Source: a virus
Virus record (IMG/VR): IMGVR_UViG_3300032205_000006
Location: 1 to 43,560 of that record
DNA length: 43,560 nucleotides
Reading direction: 5' to 3' (one strand)
Positions 13,501 to 22,439 of the stretch are shown piece after piece. A program made the position numbers and the translations under genes. Below the pieces are notes generated by a model. That model saw nothing but the letters and a program-made list of their open reading frames with translations, had not been told where the DNA came from and did not search any database. Position 1 is the first letter of the stretch. Every line of letters begins with the position of its first letter.

Positions 13501-16500
13501 TTCCTCCAGGCGCCGAGCCTCTGCCGCCTTCCGCGGGGAGTGCGGCGGAGTGAAGCTCGCCTCCTTGGCCTCCAACGCCTGGCGTGCACGATCGACCGGA
13601 GCCTGCAGCTGCGACGGCCACACCTGACTGCCGACGTCGGGGCCGGAGCGAACGATTGACTCGCGCTGTCCGGCCCGAGTGTCACGAGCAGCCTTCGCCG
13701 CATCGAGCGCAGCCCGCTCCTCCTTCGTTGCATCCTCCAGGTCGACCCTGTAGCGCGCCTGTTCCTTCTCCCAGTTGGCTGCCTGCTCGTAGGGATGCAG
13801 GTTGCCTCGGGGGCCGAACCGTTCTTCGAGCACGCGCACACGGGCCCGAGCGGTCTGCCATTCGAGGTACTTCGTGTACTCCGGGTTGATCGTTGATGGC
13901 GTCAGGTTCGGACGCTGCACACCGTTGACGTTCATCCACTGCGGGACGTTCGGGTTGTCGACGAACTTGTCGGGCGGTTGGGTCGGACCGTCGTAGTTGT
14001 CGATGATCGCCTGCTGCTTGGCCAGTTCTTCCTTGGCCTCGCGCCACGTCCCCTTCTGATGGAGCACGTCCTTGATCTCGACCGAGTTGGGATCGAGCCA
14101 GATGGTGACCGGATGAAGCTTGTCGCCCATCCGCACCCCGCCGGTGTGGGTCATCGCCACGTAGCCGTCGTCACGCAGCTTCTGGTTGAGTTCCATGAGC
14201 ATCTCGTTGGCGTGGTCCCGATCGATGGCCTGATCACTGACCAGGCTGCGCAGCATCCCCATGAACGACGTGATGGCTTCCTCGCCCGTCGTCTCCCCGC
14301 CCAGGCCATGCTCCACGCTGCGGACGAAGGGACTGAGGTGGTCGTTCAGTTCGTCGTTGACGTTGAGCGGTTCGATCTGTCGCCGGTAGATGTCGAGCAG
14401 GTGCTCACGCAGGCCGTAGTCGATCTTCTTGTCGAGGTCGAGCTTCGGACCTTGCGGCCCCTCCATCCGATACACCTCGTTCGTCGGAGTGAAGGTGTCG
14501 GCCCGCCCCTTCTCCCGGCTGTACCTGACCCCCACCTCCTCATCGCCGGTGGTGTACACCCCAGCACCGAGGAGTTGTTCGATGGGATCGTTGCCCCCGG
14601 CATCCTGGAACTTGCCGACTCGGTTCGTCGTGCCGTGGAAATACTGCGGTGGGTCGACCGCCTTGACGTGCTCGGTCATGGCATGGTCGGAGGCGGCGAC
14701 GAACGAGTCGTACGTCTCGACGACGTTGCCCTCGGGATCGATCACCTTCCACCGTGGGGTCACGCGCTTCTCGAACCGGCCGAGCCTCCGACCGGTGGGC
14801 TTGTTGAGGCGTGCCGACAGTTCGTCGGCCATCAACCCCTTGGCGTGCTCCTCCGCCTCCGAGTGCGTGCGGAAGGGACGGGACGGCTTCTTCCTGCCCT
14901 TCTTCGGCGTGACCGTCCACTCGCCCTCGGCGTTCTGAGCGATGGTGTACAGGTCCTCGGGGTCCTTCACCTGGTAGTTGAGCGGCTTGCTCGGCGTGGT
15001 TTTGCCGGGAATGGGCTTCGCTTCCTGCGTGTACCTCGGTCCGGTGGTCCGCCCCGTTGGCACGGCCTTCGTCTCCGGCGTGGTGTGCTCGACCTTCCAC
15101 CCCGTCGACGTCGTGTACTTGTTGCGTCCCTGCGCATCGGTGCCGCTACGAACCAGCCCGCCCTCGTAGTCCTTGGCCGGGTCCCAGCCGACGCGACGCA
15201 GGGCATCGCGAGCCATCTCCACCTCGTCGATCAGCTTCTGATCTGACTTACGGATCGCACCCGACTTGGTGAACAGTCGACCGTCTTCACGTGACGACTG
15301 CAGCGCACGGATCGCCTCGGTGTAGCGCTGCTGCATCCGCTCGTACTCGGGATGCGACTTCAACCCGGTGGTCTCGTAGGCCCGATCGATCACATCAGGC
15401 TGCGACGGAGACGGCTTCGGGATCGTCGCCTCCTTGGCGGCGAGGGCTGCCTCCTTCTCCGGCACGTCGCCGTTGATCCACGCCCGGCGCTCTTCGATCT
15501 CCGCCTTCAGCCGGACACCCACGTCTTCGACGTGCGCCTCCAACCTCTCCCGCTCGCCCTTCAAGATGCGCAGCTTCTCGGCCAGGTTGGCGTCGACCCG
15601 CTTGTTCGCCCGTGTGATCTTCCCGTTCCACACCCGCTTCCTGGAGGACATCTCCTTCTCCAGATCAGCGATGACGTTGTCGATCTTGGCCAGCGACCGA
15701 GACACCTCGTTGGCGTTGTCGCTGGTGATCTTGCCGACACCGAAGCCACGAACCTTGTCCTTGACGGCCTCGACGATCTTGCCGAGTTCCTTGATCCGCG
15801 GGTTGTCCTCCTTGGCCGACAGGCGCAGACCTTCGGCCCAGTTCTTGCGCAGGTCTTCGAGGACGTCGCGCGACTCGGCCTGCACCGTCTGGATGTCCTG
15901 GCGGGCAGCGGTCTGCCACTGGTGACCGGCACCCTGCACGTCCTGGCGCAGCTGCTCGGTCAGCTTCTTGTCCTTCTCGGCCCTGAAGTACCCGCTCGAC
16001 GGCACCGGCTCGGCAGCAGCGACATCCTCCAGGCCGACGCCGCGGTTGTATCCCTGGCTCGTCACGTCGGTGACGCGCCGGGCGTAGGGCTGTTGCTTCA
16101 GCGCCCGGTTCATCGTCTCGTACTCGTCCCACAGCATCCCGTCGAGGACCTTGGCGTAGGGCGACGCCGTTCCCGCCAGCTGCGCTCGGGCATGGCGTGC
16201 CCCGGCGTCTCGGGCCAGCGAGTCGAGGTACGTCTCTGCGATGACGTTCAGGTCCTTCGAGTAGAAGTCACCCTTCCAGTCGGGGAACGCCTGGCGCAGG
16301 GCGGCGTTCTTGTCATCGATGGTGTTGCCCTTCAGCACCACCTTCTTCCCGGCGAAGTCGAACTCCTGCTCGGTCTTGCCCGGCGGCACGGAGAACACAC
16401 GCTTCTTGTCGAGGAAGTGGCTGGCCTCCAGCAGGTCGTCCTTGACGATCCCCGACTGGTGCATGAACGCCTGGGCGGCAGGGTCCTTCGTCTTGGCCAG

Positions 16501-18111
16501 GTTGCGCCGCCAGTTCGAGTCGAGCACGCCGGGGACGTAGGACTCTCGGTCGATGCTCGACATCAACTCCTTGCCGGTGAGCCGCTCGTGCACCTGCTGG
16601 ATGTTCGAGAAGATCTTGTTGACCCAGTTCATGCCGGGCTGGGTCTCGGCCTCGGTGATTGCCTGGCGTGTGGCCTCGGGCCCGGCCTGCTTCGCCTCAC
16701 GCAGCGCCTGCTTGACGAAGGTGGCGCCTCGCGCCTTCATCGGTCCCTCACCGATGGGCAGTTGGTTGCGCAGGAAGATCTCGTTGAGTGCGAGTTCCTT
16801 CTGCTCGGTCGTCGAGTCCGCGTTGCGCAGTACCTGGAACGCACCCTCGGCACCCTTCAACGCACGGGCGTTGCGCAGCTTGTACGCCGACGACGTCTCG
16901 TCGAGCGCCCCAGGGATCTTGTCGAGCAGGTCACTGAAGGCAGCCCGGCGGACACCCTTGACGTCCTTCATCACCTGACGGATCGGCTCGGTGAAGGGGA
17001 TCTCCCCGATGCCTTTCAGCGCCCAGTTGCCGGTCTTCACGCCGAGATCGGCGCGGGCCTCGGGGCTCATCGCCTCGAAGCCCTGCTTCACACCCTTGGT
17101 GATCTCAGCTGCGTGCTTCTGCCACAGCGTCGGGTTCTCCGTGGCCCACTCGGTGGCCAGGGTGGCCCGCGCCTTGCGGTTATGCGGGATGGGGATCTCC
17201 CGCTGCTCGCGGATCACCGTCGAGGGTGCCAGGCGCTCTGCTTCGGCGGCTTCGGCTGCCGCCTTGCGGGCACCGACCAGCCCCTCGTCGACGCCTGTCA
17301 TTGAGGCCAGCGCCTCGCGCTCGGCCAGATGCCTGGCCGCTGCCTCGGACGCCTCGCGGGCGGCGGTGATGACCTCGGGTGTCACGCCTGCCACGTGCGC
17401 TGCGTCGCCAGCGAGGATCGCCGGACGAGAGACGACGCCGCCACCTTCGAGCAGCATCAGTGGGTCGTTGAGCATGTCCCCGCCGAAGCCCATCAACCGG
17501 TCGCCCCACTGCGAGCCGGTCGACGCCTGGATCGAACCGTGGCCGAAGTCGGAGCGCGGGGCGATGCGTTCCAACACGCCGCGCTTGTTCGCCCGCGCCT
17601 TGTCCGTGTCGACACCGAACGGGGAGAGGGGGACCAGTGAGGCGATCTCGTTGAGGGCGTCGACGTACTCACCCTTGCCGAACGGATGCTCCGCCCACTC
17701 GGCCACGCCACGCGGCAGGTGCGCGGACAGTTCCTGCTTGCCCAGGGCGATCGCCTTGCCCGGCACTGACAGCACCGACAGCGGAGTGGTGACCAGTTGG
17801 GTGACCGGGTTGTCGAGGGTGTTGACGAGCGCCTTCTTGTACCAGGGCATCTTGTTGTAGGCGTCGTTGCGGGCCTTCTCCTCGGCCTTCTTCATCGCCT
17901 GTTCGGCGGTCTCCTGCGTCTTCTTCGCTGTCGCCTGCTGGACGTACGGTTCGAGCGCACTCCATCGACCGGCAAGGGATGGCGTCGCCCGGCGACTGGC
18001 CTGTACCTGCTGCGGTGAGGGGCGAACGGGCGGCGGAGCGGGGCGCCCCGTGAACCCTGGGGGCAGCGCCCGTGCGGGCGAGTAGATCTGGACCTGCCCC
18101 GGCGTTGCCAT
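10567..18111 (-). CDS. Giant internal virion/ejection protein with ART-like segment
   Basis: 2514 residues, by far the largest gene. Pro-rich N-terminus, long helical and coiled-coil stretches, and an end typical of large polyvalent phage proteins. In a podovirus without a tape measure such a protein is normally carried in the capsid and ejected with the DNA. Residues about 1155-1345 resemble an ADP-ribosyltransferase fold: YFHGT (His1159), GAGVYTT (Tyr1186), NEVYRME (1211-1217), then a late GYVAMTH ... WLDPNSVEI strand pair. The catalytic Glu that usually precedes the last strand is not obvious, so the segment may be inactive. No lysozyme motif stood out. It overlaps the upstream stop by one base. 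Internal virion role: strong from context. ART: tentative. Confidence 0.85.
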   Translation of the reverse strand: MATPGQVQIYSPARALPPGFTGRPAPPPVRPSPQQVQASRRATPSLAGRWSALEPYVQQATAKKTQETAEQAMKKAEEKARNDAYNKMPWYKKALVNTLDNPVTQLVTTPLSVLSVPGKAIALGKQELSAHLPRGVAEWAEHPFGKGEYVDALNEIASLVPLSPFGVDTDKARANKRGVLERIAPRSDFGHGSIQASTGSQWGDRLMGFGGDMLNDPLMLLEGGGVVSRPAILAGDAAHVAGVTPEVITAAREASEAAARHLAEREALASMTGVDEGLVGARKAAAEAAEAERLAPSTVIREQREIPIPHNRKARATLATEWATENPTLWQKHAAEITKGVKQGFEAMSPEARADLGVKTGNWALKGIGEIPFTEPIRQVMKDVKGVRRAAFSDLLDKIPGALDETSSAYKLRNARALKGAEGAFQVLRNADSTTEQKELALNEIFLRNQLPIGEGPMKARGATFVKQALREAKQAGPEATRQAITEAETQPGMNWVNKIFSNIQQVHERLTGKELMSSIDRESYVPGVLDSNWRRNLAKTKDPAAQAFMHQSGIVKDDLLEASHFLDKKRVFSVPPGKTEQEFDFAGKKVVLKGNTIDDKNAALRQAFPDWKGDFYSKDLNVIAETYLDSLARDAGARHARAQLAGTASPYAKVLDGMLWDEYETMNRALKQQPYARRVTDVTSQGYNRGVGLEDVAAAEPVPSSGYFRAEKDKKLTEQLRQDVQGAGHQWQTAARQDIQTVQAESRDVLEDLRKNWAEGLRLSAKEDNPRIKELGKIVEAVKDKVRGFGVGKITSDNANEVSRSLAKIDNVIADLEKEMSSRKRVWNGKITRANKRVDANLAEKLRILKGERERLEAHVEDVGVRLKAEIEERRAWINGDVPEKEAALAAKEATIPKPSPSQPDVIDRAYETTGLKSHPEYERMQQRYTEAIRALQSSREDGRLFTKSGAIRKSDQKLIDEVEMARDALRRVGWDPAKDYEGGLVRSGTDAQGRNKYTTSTGWKVEHTTPETKAVPTGRTTGPRYTQEAKPIPGKTTPSKPLNYQVKDPEDLYTIAQNAEGEWTVTPKKGRKKPSRPFRTHSEAEEHAKGLMADELSARLNKPTGRRLGRFEKRVTPRWKVIDPEGNVVETYDSFVAASDHAMTEHVKAVDPPQYFHGTTNRVGKFQDAGGNDPIEQLLGAGVYTTGDEEVGVRYSREKGRADTFTPTNEVYRMEGPQGPKLDLDKKIDYGLREHLLDIYRRQIEPLNVNDELNDHLSPFVRSVEHGLGGETTGEEAITSFMGMLRSLVSDQAIDRDHANEMLMELNQKLRDDGYVAMTHTGGVRMGDKLHPVTIWLDPNSVEIKDVLHQKGTWREAKEELAKQQAIIDNYDGPTQPPDKFVDNPNVPQWMNVNGVQRPNLTPSTINPEYTKYLEWQTARARVRVLEERFGPRGNLHPYEQAANWEKEQARYRVDLEDATKEERAALDAAKAARDTRAGQRESIVRSGPDVGSQVWPSQLQAPVDRARQALEAKEASFTPPHSPRKAAEARRLEEEEARLIKWHEQGNMSTAAYQAEKRRLTELRSDAIEELTANNKAGMYTKAEYRAKRAQIDVISTNDFQDLEERFSGRLNDEEFTRRMRVIQDRREKLQLGPRIADPEATKAALEAARERVALSDVAPNRVIGPDDIGEGVTKPVVEGGKLIKYTAGDYAVEMPPAPGTADVRRWTITKDPTTKQWKLKRPGDTDPVREFRTLREAGEYARDDAARSLATTSAERRLLPPAEPGNYIGMASGLQRQEMSAAEQAAAKRAAQPGAKEIISADDWFKANVRAATRPEREAFDRSRAIVEEAKPVSPRWMEPLGGFGPEEERFVERINTPPQPAAFETKAVSAETGQLAGVPSPRTEAEAVQYLSSQISPVSGTITPGSDLHDKVVRPFEEARAAEQKLEAEAPFRGEKVKARIDKWWGAKRDAEVGALSEKHHVFENLKTDLTERESLLRKRSEVIKLRERLMAVPRRPNNDDLIDATEELLAIAKANPNLDNNALNAAESLLHTHLAALQALEGPKQLMNQVQFLSGQAANKNLDDVSRAVLSDSWDAIHKGLLEKGDVIIDSRLAAAMQNMYNMQKAPGIVGRGFKMFTNLFKTYATLSPGFMTRNAMGGIFMNTADGVPVEMQAKAVGLWRKWERGGEEWLAKQPRPIQEAFSATFASGAGGRVAEAGVAGKSQYRVYNKLMNNPLTRGAQRGGEKIEGALRLAMAMHSVERGETVAGAVDRIGRVHFNYAEVSQLDESAKQMIPFWTFMSRNLPLQYQEMFTNPRLYSLYGHAQRNFSQPDAENTPAYWKGLGTWRLPFDFLGQPAYYQPDFGFNRVQSDITNVADTLSGKNPLAIMSSVNPGFSAPLDFAYGKDSFTGRQFGPDDFSKVSGPWGAIEKAIATVVPGQTNEAGQVSDNWLNLMRSINPIDDRVNRLAPGAVGGISDPKRLAESWARFTGIPYRTLSPKQQENEAMRRYFALQDEYKRQGAMTREQAS

Positions 18112-19850
18112 TACCCGTAGACCCCCGCTGCACGAGCAGCCATCATCCGACCGGAGAGCGTGTCAGCCAACGGCGTGCGTCCAGCCAGGCTCAACCCGAT
18201 CAGCCTGGCCTGAGCCATCTGCCGAGCGAAGGCGTCGGGCGAGGACTTGCTCGCTGCCTGGATGCCGGGGACGGTGGCTGCCGCAGCCTTGCGGGCCATC
18301 GCCACTCGCTGCGCTGCGGGCGCCAGGTCCTCGGCCGTCATCACCCTGCGGTTGGAGCCAGGGACCAGCGGCTTCAACCCGAGCGCCTCCAATGGGGACC
18401 GGGCTGCCGGGAGCGTGGCGCCCCGTTGGCCGAAGTCGAAGTTCACCTGACCCGACATCCCTGCGCCCATCTTGGTCTTGTCCGACAAGCCTCCGCCGGG
18501 GATGGCCTGGTTGTTCGACAGCCCGAGCAGCCGACCGGTGGGATCGATGTCCATCAGGAATCGGCTCGGCGTCATCGGCGCCTGCGCGGTCGGTGCTTGC
18601 ATAGCCGGTGCCTGCATGGCCGGTGCCCGCGTTGGAGCGAGCGGCATCTCCGGGGGAGTGATGCCCGCCCCCATCCCAGGGTTGCCCGATGGTGGGCCGA
18701 GCAGCCCACCGGGCTGCAGGCCGAGCGGACGCAGGGCTCCGGGGTTGCCCGGCATGCTCGGGGCAACGGGAGCAGCAGGAGCAACGGGAGCAACGGGAGC
18801 CCCGATCCCCGCCGACGGCTTCATCACCTGGGCGTACGCCCTGCGCAGCAACTCGTCCTGGCTCGTCGCTTCACCGAGCGCGCCGCGTGCCTTGGCATTG
18901 GCTGCCAGTGCCTGCTGGTTGCGCAGGTCCTCGGCCTCCAGCTGACCGGGTGCCACCGGAGCGACGGCGTCCTGCATCCGCCTGATCTCGTCGGGATCGT
19001 CGTAGCGCTTGTTGGCGTAGGGCAGCCCGTACTTGTCGAACCACTCCATCGTCGGCGTCTTCTCGGCCAGCGCTCCGGCGTAGGACAGCCCGGTCTGCGG
19101 GTCGGTGTAACCGATCACCGGGTCCTTGGCCAGGTCGCTCTGCCACTGACGAGACACGTTGTCGACGTCGGAGAAGTCGAACGAGTTGACGATGCCCTGG
19201 TCGGTCATCAGGTCCTTGGTCGGCGGCGTCTCGCCTGGCTTCAGCGGGGTCGTCTCGTAGCGCGGGGTCAGCGAGGCACGCAGTTCCTCGCGCTGGTTGA
19301 GCGCCTCCTGGTCGGCGTCGTCTGGCACCTTCAGCGCAGCCATCAGCGCGCCCTTGGCCTGGCCCGGCGACATCCCGCCACCGCCGTACTCCAACGGCAG
19401 CATCTGCGCCGCCATGAACCCTTCCCACCCACCGGTGTTGGCCAGGCTCTGCAGCTGACGGAGACCGGTGGCCTGGACCGGGTTGCCCTGCGGCTTGTAC
19501 GTCGGCTCGAACGCGGTTGGAGCGAACTGCCCGGCGATGGCCGCGAGCATGTTGTCGGTGCCCAGGCTCAGCTGATCCTGGAACAGGTTGGTCTGCTTCT
19601 GTACCTGCTCGGTGCCCGACGGTTGGACGACACCCTTCGAGTTGATCACCGGGGGCGGCGACAACTGGTTGAGCATCCCGAAGTTCTGCGCACCGATCTC
19701 CGGCTGGTCCGTCCCGACGCTGCCCCCCATCGGTGTGTTCGCATCGGACAGGCCGAAGTTGAAGATGATCTGGTCCTGCGTCTCAGGGTCCTGTTGATCG
19801 AACCACCGGCCGAACTCGCGGGTCCCCGGCATCGGCATGTCAGGCCACAT
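18111..19850 (-). CDS. Internal virion protein, Pro/Ala/Met-rich centre
   Basis: 579 residues from ATG 19850 (MWPDMPMPG). Residues 1-330 are mixed helical. A low-complexity region (about 330-430) has APVAP and APAMQAP repeats; a basic C-terminal part follows. Its place just before the giant gene, with a one-base overlap, fits a second ejection protein or a partner of the giant one. No enzyme motif seen. Confidence 0.75.
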   Translation of the reverse strand: MWPDMPMPGTREFGRWFDQQDPETQDQIIFNFGLSDANTPMGGSVGTDQPEIGAQNFGMLNQLSPPPVINSKGVVQPSGTEQVQKQTNLFQDQLSLGTDNMLAAIAGQFAPTAFEPTYKPQGNPVQATGLRQLQSLANTGGWEGFMAAQMLPLEYGGGGMSPGQAKGALMAALKVPDDADQEALNQREELRASLTPRYETTPLKPGETPPTKDLMTDQGIVNSFDFSDVDNVSRQWQSDLAKDPVIGYTDPQTGLSYAGALAEKTPTMEWFDKYGLPYANKRYDDPDEIRRMQDAVAPVAPGQLEAEDLRNQQALAANAKARGALGEATSQDELLRRAYAQVMKPSAGIGAPVAPVAPAAPVAPSMPGNPGALRPLGLQPGGLLGPPSGNPGMGAGITPPEMPLAPTRAPAMQAPAMQAPTAQAPMTPSRFLMDIDPTGRLLGLSNNQAIPGGGLSDKTKMGAGMSGQVNFDFGQRGATLPAARSPLEALGLKPLVPGSNRRVMTAEDLAPAAQRVAMARKAAAATVPGIQAASKSSPDAFARQMAQARLIGLSLAGRTPLADTLSGRMMAARAAGVYG

Positions 19851-19860
19851 CGTCGCCTCC

Positions 19861-21060
19861 TCAGACGTTCACTGTGTTGGTGCCGCCGCCCTGGGACAAC
19901 AGCGCCTGGATGTCGGGCACCGACAAGCCACCCTGGATGATCAACGGCAGCAGGTTGCCCAGCACCGACGACAGCATCGAGTTCGTGTACTGGTTGTTCG
20001 TCGAGTAGTTGCTGTCGCTCAGCTGGTTGGCCCGCTGCCAGTTGGCCTGCTGCTCGGCCAGGTTGCCCTGGTACTGCTGGTTGTAGATGTCGGCGGCGCG
20101 GGCGTCGTAGCGCTGCTGCCAGGCGTCCTTGGCGGCGCCCTGCTGCAGCCCGATGCCGGTGTCACCCTGCAGCTTGGCCATGTCGTACATCCGACCGGTG
20201 TTGGCCTGGTCCTGCTGCGCGGCGTACTGACGGTTGGTGTAATCGCGTGCCTGGTTCTGCCCGAGGATGCCGAGCAGGTTGCCGAACGCCTGGTCCGCTC
20301 CGGCCGCATCCGACCGAGCACCCTGCGTCAGACCAGGCGACGCACCCTGCATCGCCAGCATCCGCTGGATGGTGTCCTGGCTCTGGCCCGGTGCCGTCCC
20401 GAAGTTGGCGGTCTGCGCCTCGTACGGGTTCGTCGCGTAGTTGCGCTGCATGAACGAGTTCAGCGCGCCGTACGCCTGGTCGCTCTGCGCCCGGTCGTTG
20501 GTCACTGCCTGGCCCAGCTGGTTGCGCAGGTTGTCGTACATCGACGTATCGAAGGCGGAGATCTGCGGTCCGGCGTAGTCGGGTGCGTCGAACGCCGGGC
20601 CCGCCTGCTGTGCACCCGGACGTGCCTGACCGAGCAGCGCCCACATCTGTGCCAGTTGATCCTGGGTCAGCTGCGGAGCGACGGCACCGCCGCCTCCACC
20701 TCCCCCTCCGCCACCACGACCACCACCACCACTGCCACCGCTGGTTGCCGGACGCTTGATCGTGCCGGTGAGGGGGGTCTGCCCGCCGCCATTGCCCATC
20801 GCCGTCATCGCGTTGTACAGCTGCGAGTTGAACTCGCTGGTGTTCTTCGCTCCGGCGGTGATCCCAGGATTAGCCGCAGCGAGGTTGCCCGAGTAGGTCC
20901 CCGGCTCGGCCCACGACCCCGACTCGCCGGTCCAGTTGCCGGTGCCGTACATCCCCGACGCCTTGTTCTCTGCGCGCTTCTGCGCAGCCGTCTTCTGCGG
21001 TGCCTTCGGTGCACCGAGGTACGCCGCTGCGCCCAGGTTCTGCCATCCAGTTGCCATCAC
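19861..21060 (-). CDS. Virion protein with polyglycine linker
   Basis: 399 residues from ATG 21060 (an ATG pair; 21057 is also possible). N-terminal Ala/Gly-rich part, a linker with a run of ten Gly (about residues 115-124), then a Gln/Ala-rich helical body with many YxxQ-like turns. Gln-rich helical proteins of this type are frequent among podovirus internal proteins. The gene follows its neighbour by an ATGA-type overlap. Function inferred from context only. Confidence 0.7.
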   Translation of the reverse strand: MMATGWQNLGAAAYLGAPKAPQKTAAQKRAENKASGMYGTGNWTGESGSWAEPGTYSGNLAAANPGITAGAKNTSEFNSQLYNAMTAMGNGGGQTPLTGTIKRPATSGGSGGGGRGGGGGGGGGGAVAPQLTQDQLAQMWALLGQARPGAQQAGPAFDAPDYAGPQISAFDTSMYDNLRNQLGQAVTNDRAQSDQAYGALNSFMQRNYATNPYEAQTANFGTAPGQSQDTIQRMLAMQGASPGLTQGARSDAAGADQAFGNLLGILGQNQARDYTNRQYAAQQDQANTGRMYDMAKLQGDTGIGLQQGAAKDAWQQRYDARAADIYNQQYQGNLAEQQANWQRANQLSDSNYSTNNQYTNSMLSSVLGNLLPLIIQGGLSVPDIQALLSQGGGTNTVNV

Positions 21061-21518
21061 TGACTCCCAAAGTACGGACGCAGTGCTTCCAGCCCTTGCG
21101 CCGCACGGGCGATGGCGTTCTGCTTCTGCGTCTCCAGATCAGCCAGGTTGTACTGCAGCCCGGCACCCAGGTTGGCCTGGTTCAGATCGAAGCCCTGCAA
21201 CTCCTGCGTCAGGTCCTGCTGACCGCGCATGTAGTTCTGCGTGTAGTCACCGAGGTAGTTGTTCATCGACCGGCGCATCGTCCCCGAGTTGATCCCCCCG
21301 CCACCGAGACCACGCTGGTTGAAGTTGGCGTACGCATTCGGCAGCGACCGGTTGAAGTTCTGCGTCAGGTCACCGAGGTTGCGACTACCTCGTGACTGAG
21401 ACAGGAATCGTCCGTAGGCGTTGGTCGCTGAGTCGGTGTTGAACTTGTAGTTGAGGGCATCGGCTTGTCGCTGATACGCCCCCGTGTCCACCACTCCATA
21501 GCCTTCGAGACTTGCCAT
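21057..21518 (-). CDS. 153-aa virion-associated protein
   Basis: ATG 21518. Helical, rich in Asn, Gln and Gly (NYLGDYTQNYMRGQQDL and on), with a heptad-like C-terminal helix. Similar in composition to the next gene, 19861-21060, so the two may form one internal complex. A longer open frame upstream overlaps the collar gene in another frame and is not used. Confidence 0.7.
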   Translation of the reverse strand: MASLEGYGVVDTGAYQRQADALNYKFNTDSATNAYGRFLSQSRGSRNLGDLTQNFNRSLPNAYANFNQRGLGGGGINSGTMRRSMNNYLGDYTQNYMRGQQDLTQELQGFDLNQANLGAGLQYNLADLETQKQNAIARAAQGLEALRPYFGSQ

Positions 21519-21519
21519 A

Positions 21520-22437
21520 TCAGCGGCACCTGATGATGTACGGGATCGCCAGGAACGGCGGCATGTTGGCGCCGGTCGTCGCCCCGGACCCCGCCGACTG
21601 CGTGCTGCCACTGAAGGCAGGGACGGCGGCGGTGTGGCTGTGAGTAGGGCTGCGATCCTGGTAGCTGGTGCCCAGAGGGCGATCGGCGGCACCGGTGATG
21701 CCGTTGATCGCGTGTCGGTGCTGAGCCGATCGACCGGCTGTCAGACCGAGCGAATAAGCGTTGCCACCCTGCATGATCGCCGCTGGCCCACCTGAACCAT
21801 CGGGCGTCCCCGACATCACGAACCTGCCACCCGTCTCGGGGTAGTGGACGTGGTTCGTGTCATCCAGGTCGGACATGAAGCTGATGCCGTGAAGGTGATC
21901 GGTCACGGTGTGCAGGTGATCGGTGTTCACGATGTTCGTCGATCCGGCACCGTGGTCGTGGGTCATCGTGTGCGCGTGGGCGATGAGGGTGGTGTTCTCG
22001 GTGCCTCCCGTCTGAGCGAGCGGATGAGACGCGTTGGTGCCGATCGGCATCCGCCCGGAGAAGTTGGGCGCGTTGAAGGTTCCACCTGAACCACCCCAGG
22101 AGTACCCGATCACGGCGAACAGTTCCGGGTACTGGGCGGTCTGCAGCGGCGCTCCGTCGCACAACAGCCACCGACCGTTGGACGGTGGAGCAGCCGCTGC
22201 CCACATCATCACCAGCCCGACCGGGATCACCTGATCGACGTACTGCTTGGGCGCCGCATCGAGGTCTGCGATCGGATCGCCAGGCAGCTTCAACGGAGAG
22301 CGCATCGCCACCGAGCCGTCACGCTCGACGAGTTCCTGGTTGACGTGCTGCTCGATCCTGGTGAAGTTCGCCTCGACCGGCTGCGCGTTGGCGGGCGTCA
22401 GGTTCAAGATGTCGTACTGGTAGGCCAATTTCGACAC
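21520..22437 (-). CDS. Tail collar domain protein
   Basis: 305 residues. The N-terminal 80 residues contain DLDAAPKQYVDQ, a tail-fibre stem motif. Residues about 78-145 are a Phage Tail Collar domain: PVGLVMMW, GRWLLCDGA, YPELFAVIGYSWGG and GTFNAPNFSGRMPIG. A His-rich tip (HAHTMTHDH, HLHTVTDHLH, HSHTAAV) probably binds metal ions in a trimer, and the end MPPFLAIPYIIRC is typical. A short receptor-contacting fibre is the likely role. Confidence 0.85.
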   Translation of the reverse strand: MSKLAYQYDILNLTPANAQPVEANFTRIEQHVNQELVERDGSVAMRSPLKLPGDPIADLDAAPKQYVDQVIPVGLVMMWAAAAPPSNGRWLLCDGAPLQTAQYPELFAVIGYSWGGSGGTFNAPNFSGRMPIGTNASHPLAQTGGTENTTLIAHAHTMTHDHGAGSTNIVNTDHLHTVTDHLHGISFMSDLDDTNHVHYPETGGRFVMSGTPDGSGGPAAIMQGGNAYSLGLTAGRSAQHRHAINGITGAADRPLGTSYQDRSPTHSHTAAVPAFSGSTQSAGSGATTGANMPPFLAIPYIIRCR

Positions 22438-22439
22438 AG

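Noticed and set aside
13978-16978. Additional antisense open frames over the giant gene
   Set aside because: Same reason: third-position GC keeps the opposite frames open.
10597-17304. Very long open frames on the plus strand opposite the giant virion gene
   Set aside because: They mirror a high-GC gene on the other strand, have Arg/Val/Leu/His-heavy composition, no domain motifs and poor start sites. Shadows of the real gene.
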